A stretch of DNA of 64,000 nucleotides, from assembly GCF_015291705.1 (NCBI RefSeq), contig NZ_CP030050.1:5084001-5148000 (forward strand), written 5' to 3'. The position numbers were made by a program, and so were the translations under genes. Shown here piece by piece: positions 1-9,415 of the stretch. This stretch comes from Bradyrhizobium arachidis (GTDB taxonomy: Bacteria; Pseudomonadota; Alphaproteobacteria; Rhizobiales; Xanthobacteraceae). Under the pieces are notes generated by a model, which saw nothing but the letters and a program-made list of their open reading frames with translations, was not told where the DNA came from and searched no databases. Positions within the stretch are counted from its first letter, which is position 1. Each line of letters starts with the position of its first letter.

Positions 1-752
1 CCCCAGTGCTCGCCGCGATGCCATTTGCCGCGATTGACCAGATATTTTGCGGTCGAGCCCAGCGCGTCGTCGGGCTTGCCGAACGGCGAGACCTTGCCGT
101 CGCCGTCATAGTCGATGCCGACATTGAGCCAGACCTCCGGCATCCATTGCGAATGTCCCATCGCGCCGGCCCATGAGCCCTTCATCTCCTCGGGCGTGCT
201 CCAGCCCTTGTCGACGATGCGCAGGGCGTTGATCAGCTCGGTCTCCCAATAGGCCTTGCGGCGTGGCTCGTTCCAGGCGAGCGCGGCGAGGGAGGGAAAC
301 ACCGGCGTCATGTGGTTCTGCTGCACCAGCGGATCGCCATAGGCGGACTCGACGCCCCACAGCGCCAGCAGCGTGCCGCGCTCGACGCCGAAATCGCGCT
401 CGATCCGCGCGAGCAGCGCCTCGTTGTTCTTCAGCGCGATCTTGCCGTTGATGATGCGCCAGTCCGAGACGCGGCGGTTGATGTATTGCCAGACCTGCTC
501 GTGAAATTCAGGCTGGTTGCGCATCTGCTTGAACACGCTCATGTCAGGCTCGACGCGTCCCATCGCGCGCTGCCATGTCGTGGCCGAAATGCCCTTGGCC
601 ATGGCGCGAGCGCGAAAGCTCTCGCGCCACTCGTCGAAGCCCGGAGGTGCCGCAAGCACATCCGCGGGCGAGGCGAGCAGAGCGGCTGCTCCGAGCGCGG
701 ATTTCAGCAGGGTGCGGCGGCTACGAAGGGACGAGGAATCAGCTTGTTTCAT
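1..752 (-). CDS. Lytic murein transglycosylase, MltB-like (3' end cut by window edge)
   Basis: About 250 residues are visible, starting at the ATG complement at 750-752 and running off the left edge. The protein opens with a twin-arginine-like export signal (SRRTLLKSALGAAALLAS) and continues into the SLT_2/MltB fold. GVESAYG carries the probable catalytic glutamate, and GAMGHSQWMP and GIDYDGDGK are further hallmarks of the family. These enzymes cleave the MurNAc-GlcNAc bond of peptidoglycan in the periplasm with formation of 1,6-anhydro ends. The C-terminus, where some relatives carry a peptidoglycan-binding domain, is not visible. The family call is secure; the exact subfamily is not. Confidence 0.93.
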   Translation of the reverse strand, partial: MKQADSSSLRSRRTLLKSALGAAALLASPADVLAAPPGFDEWRESFRARAMAKGISATTWQRAMGRVEPDMSVFKQMRNQPEFHEQVWQYINRRVSDWRIINGKIALKNNEALLARIERDFGVERGTLLALWGVESAYGDPLVQQNHMTPVFPSLAALAWNEPRRKAYWETELINALRIVDKGWSTPEEMKGSWAGAMGHSQWMPEVWLNVGIDYDGDGKVSPFGKPDDALGSTAKYLVNRGKWHRGEHW

Positions 753-876
753 GGTGCCATTCTAGCCGGAAAATCGCGCAGGTGAGTCGGTTCCTGGAAC
801 GCCGGGAACAGCCCATTGGCCCGGAACAAACTGTCGCACTACCGCATTCCCTCCGCACGATAATGAGGAGGAGAAG

Positions 877-1131
877 ATGAGGAAGTATCTGTTTGCTGCC
901 GCCATGGTCACTGCGATCGCGGCCCCCGCATTCGCCGATGAAGTCGGCGTTCACGTCGGTCCGGTTGGCGCCGGTGTGACGGTGGGCCAGTCCCATGAAT
1001 ACCGCGACCGTGATCGCGACCGTACAACCGTCATCAAGGAGCGTGCGCCCGCCGATCGCACCACTGTGATCAAGAAGGAAGATGAATTCGGCAATCGCAG
1101 CAAGACCGTGATTCATCACGACAACGACTGA
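877..1131 (+). CDS. Small secreted protein, Asp/Arg repeat
   Basis: 84 residues. A clear Sec signal peptide (MRKYLFAAAMVTAIAAPAFA) is followed by a charged mature part with a DRDRDR run and two TTVIK repeats. The start is fixed by an AGGAGGAGA ribosome site just before the ATG, and a terminator hairpin follows the stop, so this looks like a single-gene unit. Proteins of this shape are common in Bradyrhizobium and have no assigned function. The likely location is the periplasm. Confidence 0.8.
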   Translation: MRKYLFAAAMVTAIAAPAFADEVGVHVGPVGAGVTVGQSHEYRDRDRDRTTVIKERAPADRTTVIKKEDEFGNRSKTVIHHDND

Positions 1132-1139
1132 CGGCGCAA

Positions 1140-1162
1140 GGCCCCGGCGCAACGCCGGGGCC
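1140..1162 (+). terminator. Hairpin after the small secreted protein gene
   Basis: A perfect 10-bp stem (GGCCCCGGCG with its complement) closes a CAA loop 8 bases after the stop codon. The downstream T run is weak, so the hairpin is clear but rho-independent termination is inferred. Confidence 0.65.
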
Positions 1163-1192
1163 ACAATCTGTTCATCGAGCATTCGGGGTGGA

Positions 1193-1444
1193 ATGAAGAT
1201 ACGCGCGCATGCGGAAAGCCATGTCGTCGAACTGGATGACGGATCGCAGTGGCAGATTTTCCCCGGCGATCTCGCGACGACGCTGAGCTGGAAGCCCGAG
1301 ACGGATTTGCACCTGGAGCGATGCCGCGACCGGGTGAGTTCGCATGTGCTGGTGAATGGCGCCGACCAAAGCCGCGTGCGGGTGATCGCGGCGCACGAGA
1401 CCTGGCCCGACGGCGAGGTTAAGAAAGTGTTGAAGGGCGACTAG
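1193..1444 (+). CDS. Hypothetical protein
   Basis: 83 residues, soluble, with no signal peptide or membrane segment. The ATG is preceded by GGGGTGGA, a plausible ribosome site. The sequence (VVELDDGSQWQIFPGDL near the N-terminus) suggests a small beta-rich fold, but I do not recognise a family. It lies alone between two unrelated small genes. Confidence 0.6.
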   Translation: MKIRAHAESHVVELDDGSQWQIFPGDLATTLSWKPETDLHLERCRDRVSSHVLVNGADQSRVRVIAAHETWPDGEVKKVLKGD

Positions 1445-1528
1445 GCCGTCCTTGCGCGGTCAGGATACCCCCAACTTTTGGACTGTCGCTTTACGGTCGG
1501 TTCGTTTCCGTCTGTGCAAGATACCCGC

Positions 1529-1717
1529 ATGCGGGAGCTGTTCAGCATCATCTACGCCACCCCCTGGCCATTCGGCGCCGGGCTGCTGGTCGTGGTCCTG
1601 ATGATCATTGCCGAGAACTTTGGCCGCGGCATTCAGGGTGATGGCGGCATCGGCGGCGATTTTTCGGATGCCGGCGGATGTGACGGCGGCGGTGGCGATG
1701 GAGGAGGCGGCGACTAG
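1529..1717 (+). CDS. Small one-helix membrane protein with Gly-rich tail
   Basis: 62 residues from the ATG at 1529; an upstream TTG at 1478 would add 17 residues but looks less likely. One transmembrane helix (PFGAGLLVVVLMIIAE) is followed by a Gly/Asp-rich tail (GGDFSDAGGCDGGGGDGGGGD-like) with a single cysteine. The function is unknown. Low-complexity tails like this occur in several small alphaproteobacterial membrane proteins. Confidence 0.55.
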   Translation: MRELFSIIYATPWPFGAGLLVVVLMIIAENFGRGIQGDGGIGGDFSDAGGCDGGGGDGGGGD

Positions 1718-1750
1718 GTCTCGCCCCGTGATGCTGTGAGCATTGCGCAG

Positions 1751-2281
1751 CTAGCCCTCCTGCAAATCCGCTGCGATCCCTGCGAGCCACCGGCGAATGC
1801 TTGCCTCGGTCTTGGCATCGAGGCCGCCGGCAAGGCGCTTCTCCAGCGCGATCACGCGTTCCCGACACGCCTTCAGCAGCGTCGCGCCGCGCGACGTCAG
1901 CATCCACTGCTGGATACGGCCGTGGACGGGATGCGGCGTCATCTCAATGGCGCCGTCGCGTTCCAGGTTGCGAATGATCACGCCGACCGTCTGCGGGGTC
2001 AGGAAGGTGAGGCGGGCGACGTCTGCCCCCGACAGGCCCGGGTACGCGTTGAGCATCGTCAGCACCGCAAATTGGGGCGATGTCACGCCGAGGTCCGCCA
2101 GCGTCCGCTCCATCGTCAGGCGGACCGCGGCGTGAGCCTGGCGCAGGAGATAACCGAGATAGCCTTGCTCGCCGCGCTTGCCCTCGCCGGGAGCGGGCAC
2201 GCGAACGGTGCCTTCGTCGGCAGACATGGGCGTCTTGCGCGCGGTTTTCGATCTTGTGATGCCGGCAGACTTGCGTGACAT
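1751..2281 (-). CDS. MarR-family transcriptional regulator
   Basis: 176 residues from the ATG at 2281; a later ATG at 2227 is also possible. The core shows the MarR winged helix: the ERTLADLGVTSPQFAVL entry helix, LSGADVARLTFLTPQTVGVII recognition region, and wing RDGAIEMTPHPVHGRIQQWMLT. It is divergent from an AhpD-like/cupin pair, and the 54-bp gap between the genes carries two near-palindromes. This is the usual layout for a MarR repressor controlling itself and its target. The inducer cannot be read from sequence; the AhpD-like neighbour hints at oxidative or electrophile stress. Confidence 0.9.
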   Translation of the reverse strand: MSRKSAGITRSKTARKTPMSADEGTVRVPAPGEGKRGEQGYLGYLLRQAHAAVRLTMERTLADLGVTSPQFAVLTMLNAYPGLSGADVARLTFLTPQTVGVIIRNLERDGAIEMTPHPVHGRIQQWMLTSRGATLLKACRERVIALEKRLAGGLDAKTEASIRRWLAGIAADLQEG

Positions 2282-2315
2282 GTAAGAGCTCTTATAAGAT
2301 GTAAGTGCTATTACA
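2281..2315. promoter_or_regulatory. Two tandem operators for the MarR regulator
   Basis: TGTAAGAGCTCTTATA (2281-2296) and TGTAAGTGCTATTACA (2300-2315) are near-palindromes sharing 13 of 16 bases, 19 bp apart centre to centre. They fill the gap between the divergent marR and ahpD-like genes, and the first touches the marR start codon. Binding by this MarR is inferred from position and symmetry. Confidence 0.7.
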
Positions 2316-2335
2316 ATAACACGAGGTGAACGGCA

Positions 2336-2815
2336 ATGTCTCACGCCCGCAGTGAATACGAGGATTTCAAGCGGATCGCGCCCGATGCGTATGATCTGGT
2401 GCTCGCACTGGGCCAGGTGGCGGCCAAGGCTGGCCTCGACAAACAGCTGCTCGAGCTGGTCAAGCTGCGCGCCTCACAGATCAATGGCTGTGCCTTCTGC
2501 GTGCAGCATCATGTCTTGTTGTCGGAGCGGATCGGCGTGCCCGCCGACAAGCTCCATCTGGTCGCGGTCTGGCGCGAGGCACCTATCTTTTCCGCGCGTG
2601 AGCGGGCGGCGCTCGCCTGGGCTGAGGCGCTGACCCTGCTGCCGGACGGCGTCGGCGAAGACGTCTACGCGGAGGCGAGCCGCGAGTTCTCCGAGACGGA
2701 GTTGACGTATCTCACCTCGGCGGTCGCCTCGATCAACGTCTGGAACCGTTTTGGCGCGGCATTTCGCTGGACGCCGGCGAAGCGGCCGGTCGCGGCGCAT
2801 GCCGCGGCATCCTGA
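2336..2815 (+). CDS. Carboxymuconolactone decarboxylase / AhpD-like protein
   Basis: 159 residues. The CMD-domain active-site pattern is present: C52-A-F-C55-V-Q-H-H59 within ASQINGCAFCVQHH, which in AhpD-type proteins forms the redox-active CxxC with a proton-relay histidine. Length fits a single-domain alkylhydroperoxidase-like protein. It is the first gene after the double operator, and the cupin gene follows 21 bp later, so the two are probably one transcript repressed by the MarR protein. A role in peroxide or electrophile detoxification is inferred; the substrate is unknown. Confidence 0.9.
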   Translation: MSHARSEYEDFKRIAPDAYDLVLALGQVAAKAGLDKQLLELVKLRASQINGCAFCVQHHVLLSERIGVPADKLHLVAVWREAPIFSARERAALAWAEALTLLPDGVGEDVYAEASREFSETELTYLTSAVASINVWNRFGAAFRWTPAKRPVAAHAAAS

Positions 2816-2836
2816 ACGCAACGAGGAGAGACTGTC

Positions 2837-3340
2837 ATGTCAGCAATGGATTTGGCCACCACGCTGCGCCCGGTGCCATCGCGCGCGACGGCGCTGGCCG
2901 TCGTCGGCGGACTTGCCTGCGCGCTTGCGATCGGCAAGGCGCTGCCGGTGACGATGGACACCGTTTCCAGCGCCCTGGCGCCGCTCTGCGCCACCGCCGC
3001 GGGGAGCTCGCCGCTCGACAAGGTCGAGCCGATCGGCTCCTACGCGCTGCCCAACGTGCCGGGCAAGCGTGTGACGATCGTGCGCGTGTTCTACGGCCCC
3101 GGCGGGTTCTCGCGGCCGCATCGCCACGCGGGGTCCGTCACGGCCTACATCACCAAGGGAGAGATCCGCTCCCAGCTCGGCGGCGGCCCGGTCGAGACGT
3201 TCGGCGTCGGCCAGTCCTTCTTCGAGCCGCCGGGCTCCACGCACCTGGTCTCGGCCAATGCCAGCGCAACGGAGCCGGCGGAGTTGATCGCGGTGTTCGT
3301 CGCGGACGAGGGCGCGCAGCTGACGACGTATCTGGAGTGA
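2837..3340 (+). CDS. Cupin-domain protein with N-terminal membrane anchor or signal
   Basis: 167 residues. A hydrophobic segment at about residues 20-40 (ALAVVGGLACALAIG) precedes a single cupin barrel with the metal-ligand motif RPHRHAGSVTAYITKGEI and a second motif FEPPGSTHLVSANAS. It is the second gene of the MarR-controlled pair with a GAGGAG ribosome site. Cupins bind a metal ion through His/Glu; this one probably acts in the periplasm. The substrate is unknown. Confidence 0.85.
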   Translation: MSAMDLATTLRPVPSRATALAVVGGLACALAIGKALPVTMDTVSSALAPLCATAAGSSPLDKVEPIGSYALPNVPGKRVTIVRVFYGPGGFSRPHRHAGSVTAYITKGEIRSQLGGGPVETFGVGQSFFEPPGSTHLVSANASATEPAELIAVFVADEGAQLTTYLE

Positions 3341-3359
3341 TTGGTAAGGGCTCGGCCGC

Positions 3360-4961
3360 TCAATTCTCCTCGCCGCTCGAGCCCTCGCGCAAATCAGGCT
3401 TGACCACGTCCTCCGGCAGCGCATGGGCCACGGGCTGCGGCGTACCCGCGATCTCCGGGCCGACCTCGCGGCCGCGGGCGTGGATCAGGCGTTCATACGC
3501 TGAGACCAGCGTGACGTAGGGGCTGACCCAGATCCAGCCGTCGCGGGTGAATAGCTGCACGTCGAAATGCAAATGCATCGAGGTGCCGGCGGGATGGTCG
3601 AGATAGTTCGAGACCACACCGATCTTCTCGCCTTCCGTGACCGTGCGGCCATTGAGAACGCCGTCGGCGGTCAGCACCTGCGGGTTCATGTGCATGTAGC
3701 GGAAGCGGATGTGCTCAGTGCGGCTGTTGACCTCGAGCGTTACCGCCTGATCCTTGGCGCCGCGGATCACGATGGCGTCGCGCACCGCGACGACGCCGCG
3801 CTGTTTGGGATCGCAGGGCGCGCGGCCTTCGCCGGGAGGCGGGCAGTCGGCCGCGCGGATGTCCTCGCCCTGGTGGCCGTAACCGCCGGCGCATTGCCAG
3901 ACCTCGAAACTGCGGGACTCGCAGAAATTGTCACGCCAGGGATAACCGATCGGACCTTCGTTCCTGTCGCGCTTGGCGTAGGATTGCGAGCGCACGAAGG
4001 CGGGCGCCTTCTCCAGCGGAAAACGGATCTGGGCATAGGCCATCACGTCGGGATGGCCACCCCTGTTGCGATAGCCTGTGTTCGGGATGATGTCGCCGCT
4101 CGGCCGATAGCTGAAGTCCGCCGAACGCTCCGAGGGACGATCAATGATGCCTGAGGCCATGTCCGTCAGCGGCCGCATGCGCTGGCCGCCGGCGATCCGC
4201 AGCGCCTTCAGGAAACGCTCGGCGACCGGATAGGCTTCCTTGCAGGCCAGCCGCCGCGGCTTGGCGACGCTGTCCAGGCACTGGATCGACACCACATAGG
4301 CGACGCCGAAGCGCGTGAAGGCGTAACGCACGTAACCTTCCCGGATGAACCTGCGCAGGTCCGGATAGGTTGCTGCGAGCGGCTTGACCGGCTCGCCCTT
4401 GCCGCCTGAGGGATCGGCGATGTCGTAGATTAGGGCCGAGCCCGTGATCTGCACCTCGACGGGCCTTGCAAACACGCGGCTGGGCATGCCGTCGCCGGCG
4501 CCGGGCTCAAGCGAGAACGTCGCGCTGTAACCGGCGGGGCCGGCATCGAACAGGTCGACGGAATTGAAATCGGCCTGGAAGCGCGACAGCGACAGGCTCG
4601 CAGGCGCGCCGCTCCGCTGCGTCTCGAGATAAGCCGCTGTATCGAACGGCAGCAGCACTGGCACGGAGCTGCGGGCGATGCCGGTGAAGAACTGCGAGGA
4701 GACCGCGTTGAGCTGCACCAGCGCCGGCATCGCGCGCGGGTCATAGCGCGGCACCGAGCGGCGAGGTGCGAAGATGAAGTCGCCCGCGATCTGGGGGCGA
4801 CTGTTGATCTCGGTGCGGAGCTGGTCGAGCGTTGCGCGCCAGTCGACGCGCAGGGCCGTGAGCGAGGGGCTCCGGAATTCGTCCGCCGCCAGCGGAGAGG
4901 CGATGGGGAGCGAAAGCGGCGCCAGAAGAAGCGAGACGAAGCGGAAGCTCTTCCTACCCAC
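3360..4961 (-). CDS. M23 family metallopeptidase (LytM-like), secreted
   Basis: 533 residues with an N-terminal signal (SLLLAPLSLPIASPLAA). The last third is a LytM/M23 domain: H363-x3-D367 in GHQGEDIR, YMHMN at about 422-426 and HLHFD at about 463-467 are the zinc and catalytic positions. The first 350 residues are a large domain I do not recognise. M23 enzymes cut peptide cross-bridges in peptidoglycan, and the full zinc set suggests this one is active. It lies convergent to the cupin gene and 45 bp upstream of efp on the same strand. The exact cell-wall role is unknown. Confidence 0.9.
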   Translation of the reverse strand: MGRKSFRFVSLLLAPLSLPIASPLAADEFRSPSLTALRVDWRATLDQLRTEINSRPQIAGDFIFAPRRSVPRYDPRAMPALVQLNAVSSQFFTGIARSSVPVLLPFDTAAYLETQRSGAPASLSLSRFQADFNSVDLFDAGPAGYSATFSLEPGAGDGMPSRVFARPVEVQITGSALIYDIADPSGGKGEPVKPLAATYPDLRRFIREGYVRYAFTRFGVAYVVSIQCLDSVAKPRRLACKEAYPVAERFLKALRIAGGQRMRPLTDMASGIIDRPSERSADFSYRPSGDIIPNTGYRNRGGHPDVMAYAQIRFPLEKAPAFVRSQSYAKRDRNEGPIGYPWRDNFCESRSFEVWQCAGGYGHQGEDIRAADCPPPGEGRAPCDPKQRGVVAVRDAIVIRGAKDQAVTLEVNSRTEHIRFRYMHMNPQVLTADGVLNGRTVTEGEKIGVVSNYLDHPAGTSMHLHFDVQLFTRDGWIWVSPYVTLVSAYERLIHARGREVGPEIAGTPQPVAHALPEDVVKPDLREGSSGEEN

Positions 4962-5006
4962 TGCCTCGCCCCCCGGCGGTACCCATTCCGATCCCCGGCC
5001 CGTCGC

Positions 5007-5573
5007 TTAGTCCTTGGCGCGCTCGGAGTAGGAGCCGTCTTCGGTCATCACCACGATGCGGGTGCCGACCGAGATGTGCGGCGGCACGGTGGTGCGGACG
5101 CCGTTGGACAGCACCGCGGGCTTGTAGGAGGACGAAGCGGTCTGGCCCTTGGTCACGGGCTCGGTCTCGACCACTTCCAGCGTCACGCGCTGCGGCAGCG
5201 CGAGCGAGACCACGTTGACGTCGTGGGTCGACAGCTTGACGGTCATATCCGGCTGAAGATACGCGGCCGCGTCGCCGACGACGTCCTTGGAAACCTGGAC
5301 CTGATCGTAGGTCTCGGGGTTCATGAAGTGGAAGCCGTCGCCATCTTCATAGAGGAACGTGTAGTTGCGCTCTTCGATGGTGGCCTTTTCGACCTGGTCG
5401 GTGGTCTTGTACCGTTCGGAGATCTTTACCCCGTCCGAGATTCGGCGCATTTCGATCTGGCTGACCGGGGTGCCCTTGCCGGGATGGATGTTCTCGGCGC
5501 TGACGACGACATAAAGCTTGCCGTCTTGCTCGATCACGTTGCCCTTGCGAATAGAACTGGCGATGACTCTCAA
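5007..5573 (-). CDS. efp: Elongation factor P
   Basis: 188 residues, the standard EF-P length, with KOW-like N-domain and two OB domains. [12 protein letters not shown] carries Lys33, the residue that enters the peptidyl-transferase centre and is beta-lysylated by EpmA/EpmB. The C-terminal signature ([20 protein letters not shown]) is intact. EF-P relieves ribosome stalling at polyproline stretches. It faces epmA across a short divergent gap, so the modification machinery and its substrate are encoded together. Confidence 0.98.
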   Translation of the reverse strand: MRVIASSIRKGNVIEQDGKLYVVVSAENIHPGKGTPVSQIEMRRISDGVKISERYKTTDQVEKATIEERNYTFLYEDGDGFHFMNPETYDQVQVSKDVVGDAAAYLQPDMTVKLSTHDVNVVSLALPQRVTLEVVETEPVTKGQTASSSYKPAVLSNGVRTTVPPHISVGTRIVVMTEDGSYSERAKD

Positions 5574-5735
5574 AGCTGTATTTCCTGCTTGCTTGGCCCG
5601 GCATCGGCCAGGACGTGGTCAAATCGATGGGGGACTTGGGGCCTCAAATCGGACCTCGGCGCCCGTTTCGGGCCGCAACATACTGATTTTGCCGTTCGAT
5701 GCCAGCCTTTTGCTGGCGGCCAAGGTGGCCGGCTG

Positions 5736-6800
5736 ATGGCTGGGGACAAGCCGATCTCGCCGTTTTGGTCGCCCGAGCGGCACCTCGACCGACGGCCCTT
5801 CCTCCAGGCACGGGGCGCCATTACCGGAGCAATACGGGGCTTTTTCGCCGAGCAGGGCTTCGTCGAGGTCGAAACCTCCGTCCTCCAGGTCTCGCCGGGC
5901 AATGAGACCCATCTGCATGCCCCCCGGACCGAGATCATGCGCCCCGACGGCAGCCGGGCCAGCCGGTATTTGCGGACCTCGCCGGAATTTGCCTGCAAGA
6001 AGCTCCTGGCGGCCGGGGAGCCCCGAATCTTCGAGCTCGCCCGGGTATTCCGCGACCGGGAGCGCGGCGACCTCCATTTGCCCGAATTCACCATGCTGGA
6101 ATGGTACCGGGCCAGTGCCCCCTATGACGCCATCATGGCCGACACCGTTGTCGTTATCGACCGCGCGGCCCAGGCCACCGGGATCGGGACCTTCTCGTTC
6201 CGGGGGCGGACCGCCGATCCGTTTTCCGAGCCTGAGTTGCTGACGGTTGCGGCCGCTTTCGAGCGTTTCGCCGGCATCGACCTGCTGTCGACAATCTCGG
6301 GCGCAGAGGGTAACCGTGCCACGCTCGCCCAGGCGGCGGCCGGCAAGGTCCGCATAGCCGAGGACGACACCTGGTCGGACATCTTCAGCAAGGTCCTGGT
6401 CGAGCACGTCGAGCCGCATCTGGGGCAGGGGCGTTTGACCATCCTGTTCGAATACCCATCTCCAGAAGCGGCGCTGGCGCGGGTGAAAGCGGAAGATCCG
6501 AGGGTCGCGGAGCGGTTCGAGGTCTATGCCTGCGGCGTCGAGCTCGCCAACGGTTTTGGCGAGCTGACCGATGCCGAGGAGCAGCGCAAGCGCTTCACGG
6601 AATCGATGGCGGAGAAGCAGCGCCGCTACGGCGAGGCCTATCCGCTGGATGAGGATTTTCTGGCTGCGGTTGCCGCAATGCCGGAGGCGAGCGGCGTCGC
6701 GCTCGGCTTCGACCGGCTGGTGATGCTGGCGAGCGGCGCAACACGGATTGATCAGGTGGTGTGGACGCCGCCTGCAGAAGAAGCGTTAAGCGAGAGATGA
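5736..6800 (+). CDS. epmA: EF-P--(R)-beta-lysine ligase EpmA
   Basis: 354 residues. This is a class II lysyl-tRNA-synthetase-like catalytic core without the anticodon-binding domain, as expected for EpmA (PoxA/GenX). It shows FVEVETSVLQ, RDRERGDLHLPEFTMLEWY (motif 2 region) and GVALGFDRLVML (motif 3). EpmA attaches (R)-beta-lysine to the conserved EF-P lysine. The frame stays open upstream across antisense efp, but homology begins at the ATG at 5736, which I take as the start. The stop overlaps the epmB start by 4 bases, indicating translational coupling. Confidence 0.95.
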   Translation: MAGDKPISPFWSPERHLDRRPFLQARGAITGAIRGFFAEQGFVEVETSVLQVSPGNETHLHAPRTEIMRPDGSRASRYLRTSPEFACKKLLAAGEPRIFELARVFRDRERGDLHLPEFTMLEWYRASAPYDAIMADTVVVIDRAAQATGIGTFSFRGRTADPFSEPELLTVAAAFERFAGIDLLSTISGAEGNRATLAQAAAGKVRIAEDDTWSDIFSKVLVEHVEPHLGQGRLTILFEYPSPEAALARVKAEDPRVAERFEVYACGVELANGFGELTDAEEQRKRFTESMAEKQRRYGEAYPLDEDFLAAVAAMPEASGVALGFDRLVMLASGATRIDQVVWTPPAEEALSER

Positions 6801-7891
6801 CGAAGACCAGTCTTGCACGTACCTTGCGCGAGCCGGCCGAGCTCGTGGCCGAGGGCCTCGCGCCCGCAGCCGCGCTGCCAGCGCTCGAGCGCGTTGCCGC
6901 GCGCTATGCGGTCGCAATCACGCCGGCGTTGGTCGAGTTGATCGACCCGGCCGATCCCGACGATCCCATTGCGCGGCAGTTCGTGCCGACCGCCGCAGAG
7001 CTCGAAGTGCAGCCGGGCGAGAACGCCGATCCGATCGGCGATCACCCGCACTCGCCGGTTCCCGGCATCGTGCATCGCTATCCCGATCGCGTGCTGTTCA
7101 AGCTCGTCCATGTCTGCGCGGTCTATTGTCGCTTCTGTTTCCGCCGCGAGATGGTCGGGCCCGGCAAGGAGAACGCGCTGTCGGACAGCGCCTATCGCGC
7201 GGCAATCGATTACATCCGCGCGCATAACGATATCTGGGAAGTGATCCTGACCGGCGGCGACCCCTTGATGCTGTCGCCGCGCCGGATGAGTGAGATCATG
7301 GCGGATCTTGCCGCCATCGATCACGTCAAGATCATCCGCCTCCACACCCGCGTGCCGGTGGCTGATCCCGCACGCATCAGCGAGGAGATGGTCGCAGCGC
7401 TGAAGGTTCCGGGGGCGATCACCTGGGTCGCGCTCCATGCCAATCATGCGCGCGAGCTCACGGAAGACGCCCGTGCCGCCTGCGCGCGGCTCGTCGACGC
7501 CGGCATTCCCATGGTCAGCCAGTCCGTGCTCTTGCGCGGCGTCAACGACAACGTGGCCGCTTTGTCGGATTTGATGCGAGCTTTCGTCGAATGCCGGATC
7601 AAGCCCTACTACCTGCATCACGGCGATCTCGCGCCGGGCACCGTGCATTTGCGAACGACGCTGGCAGAGGGGCAGGCTTTGATGCGGCAGTTGCGCGGAC
7701 GGGTGTCGGGACTGTGTCAGCCCGACTATGTCATCGATATTCCCGGCGGCGCGGGTAAGTCTCCGGTCGGACCGAATTACGTGTTGGCGGCACAAAATAC
7801 CGCACCCGACGCGGGTGATGCGGGAGCCGAAACGCGCTATCGTATCGTGGACTATTGTGGCGACGTTCATCTCTATCCGCCCGAAACCTGA
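6797..7891 (+). CDS. epmB: EF-P beta-lysylation protein EpmB (lysine 2,3-aminomutase-like radical SAM)
   Basis: 364 residues. The radical-SAM cluster motif is C107-x3-C111-x2-C114 (CAVYCRFCFRR), and the PLP lysine lies in PGGAGKSPVGPNYV near the C-terminus. The protein lacks the extra C-terminal zinc region of clostridial lysine 2,3-aminomutase, which favours EpmB over a catabolic enzyme. It isomerises lysine to (R)-beta-lysine for EpmA. The ATGA overlap with epmA and proximity to efp support this assignment. Confidence 0.95.
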   Translation: MTKTSLARTLREPAELVAEGLAPAAALPALERVAARYAVAITPALVELIDPADPDDPIARQFVPTAAELEVQPGENADPIGDHPHSPVPGIVHRYPDRVLFKLVHVCAVYCRFCFRREMVGPGKENALSDSAYRAAIDYIRAHNDIWEVILTGGDPLMLSPRRMSEIMADLAAIDHVKIIRLHTRVPVADPARISEEMVAALKVPGAITWVALHANHARELTEDARAACARLVDAGIPMVSQSVLLRGVNDNVAALSDLMRAFVECRIKPYYLHHGDLAPGTVHLRTTLAEGQALMRQLRGRVSGLCQPDYVIDIPGGAGKSPVGPNYVLAAQNTAPDAGDAGAETRYRIVDYCGDVHLYPPET

Positions 7892-7937
7892 GCAGGTGAG
7901 ATGCGAGCCGCGCGGGACTTTAGGATTGGAGGCGGAA

Positions 7938-8192
7938 ATGAGAAAGATCGTCGTGGCAATGTCGCTCCTGGTGGCGTTCGGCAGCGCAGGCTTTGCGCAG
8001 ACCGGGAGCAAGGGTACCGGGACGTCGGGACAATCGGCAGGATCCGGCGTACTGCCCGCGCCGGTCGGTCACAGGCAGCCGCGCGCGAGCGACGTGCCGA
8101 GCGAGAAGAATCTGAGCGATCCGAACAATCCCGTGAACAAGGAAGACGCAGCGCTCGACAAGAAGATCAAGAGCATCTGCCGCGGCTGCTGA
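7938..8192 (+). CDS. Small secreted protein
   Basis: 84 residues. Signal peptide MRKIVVAMSLLVAFGSAGFAQ is followed by a Gly/Ser/Thr-rich linker and a C-terminus ending in two cysteines (SICRGC). The ATG at 7938 has GGAGGCG upstream. Longer frames exist but only this start gives a signal peptide. The function is unknown; it probably resides in the periplasm. Confidence 0.75.
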   Translation: MRKIVVAMSLLVAFGSAGFAQTGSKGTGTSGQSAGSGVLPAPVGHRQPRASDVPSEKNLSDPNNPVNKEDAALDKKIKSICRGC

Positions 8193-8244
8193 GCCGTTGC
8201 AGGCGGGGCGCGACAGCTCGCCCCGCCCGCATTTGCTTTGGCCC

Positions 8245-9330
<1,086 letters not shown>

Positions 9331-9365
9331 GGCAGGCTCCTGTCTGTTCTAGAACCTGCCGGCCA

Positions 9366-9393
9366 ATAAAAAAGCCGCCAGGTCTGGCGGCTT
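9366..9393 (-). terminator. Attenuator terminator in the DAHP synthase leader
   Basis: On the minus strand, AAGCCGCCAG and its perfect complement CTGGCGGCTT form a hairpin followed directly by a run of U. It lies 36 bases before the aroG start and 23 bases after the leader-peptide stop, so it can end transcription before the structural gene. Its 5' arm (9384-9391) is also complementary to CTGGCGGC inside the leader-peptide gene (9438-9445), giving an antiterminator alternative. Confidence 0.9.
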
Positions 9394-9415
9394 GTTCGGA
9401 CGTTTGCTTCAATAT

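Noticed and set aside
5076..5735. A 220-codon open extension upstream of epmA, antisense to efp
   Set aside because: It is the mirror of the GC-rich efp gene; EpmA similarity begins at the ATG at 5736.
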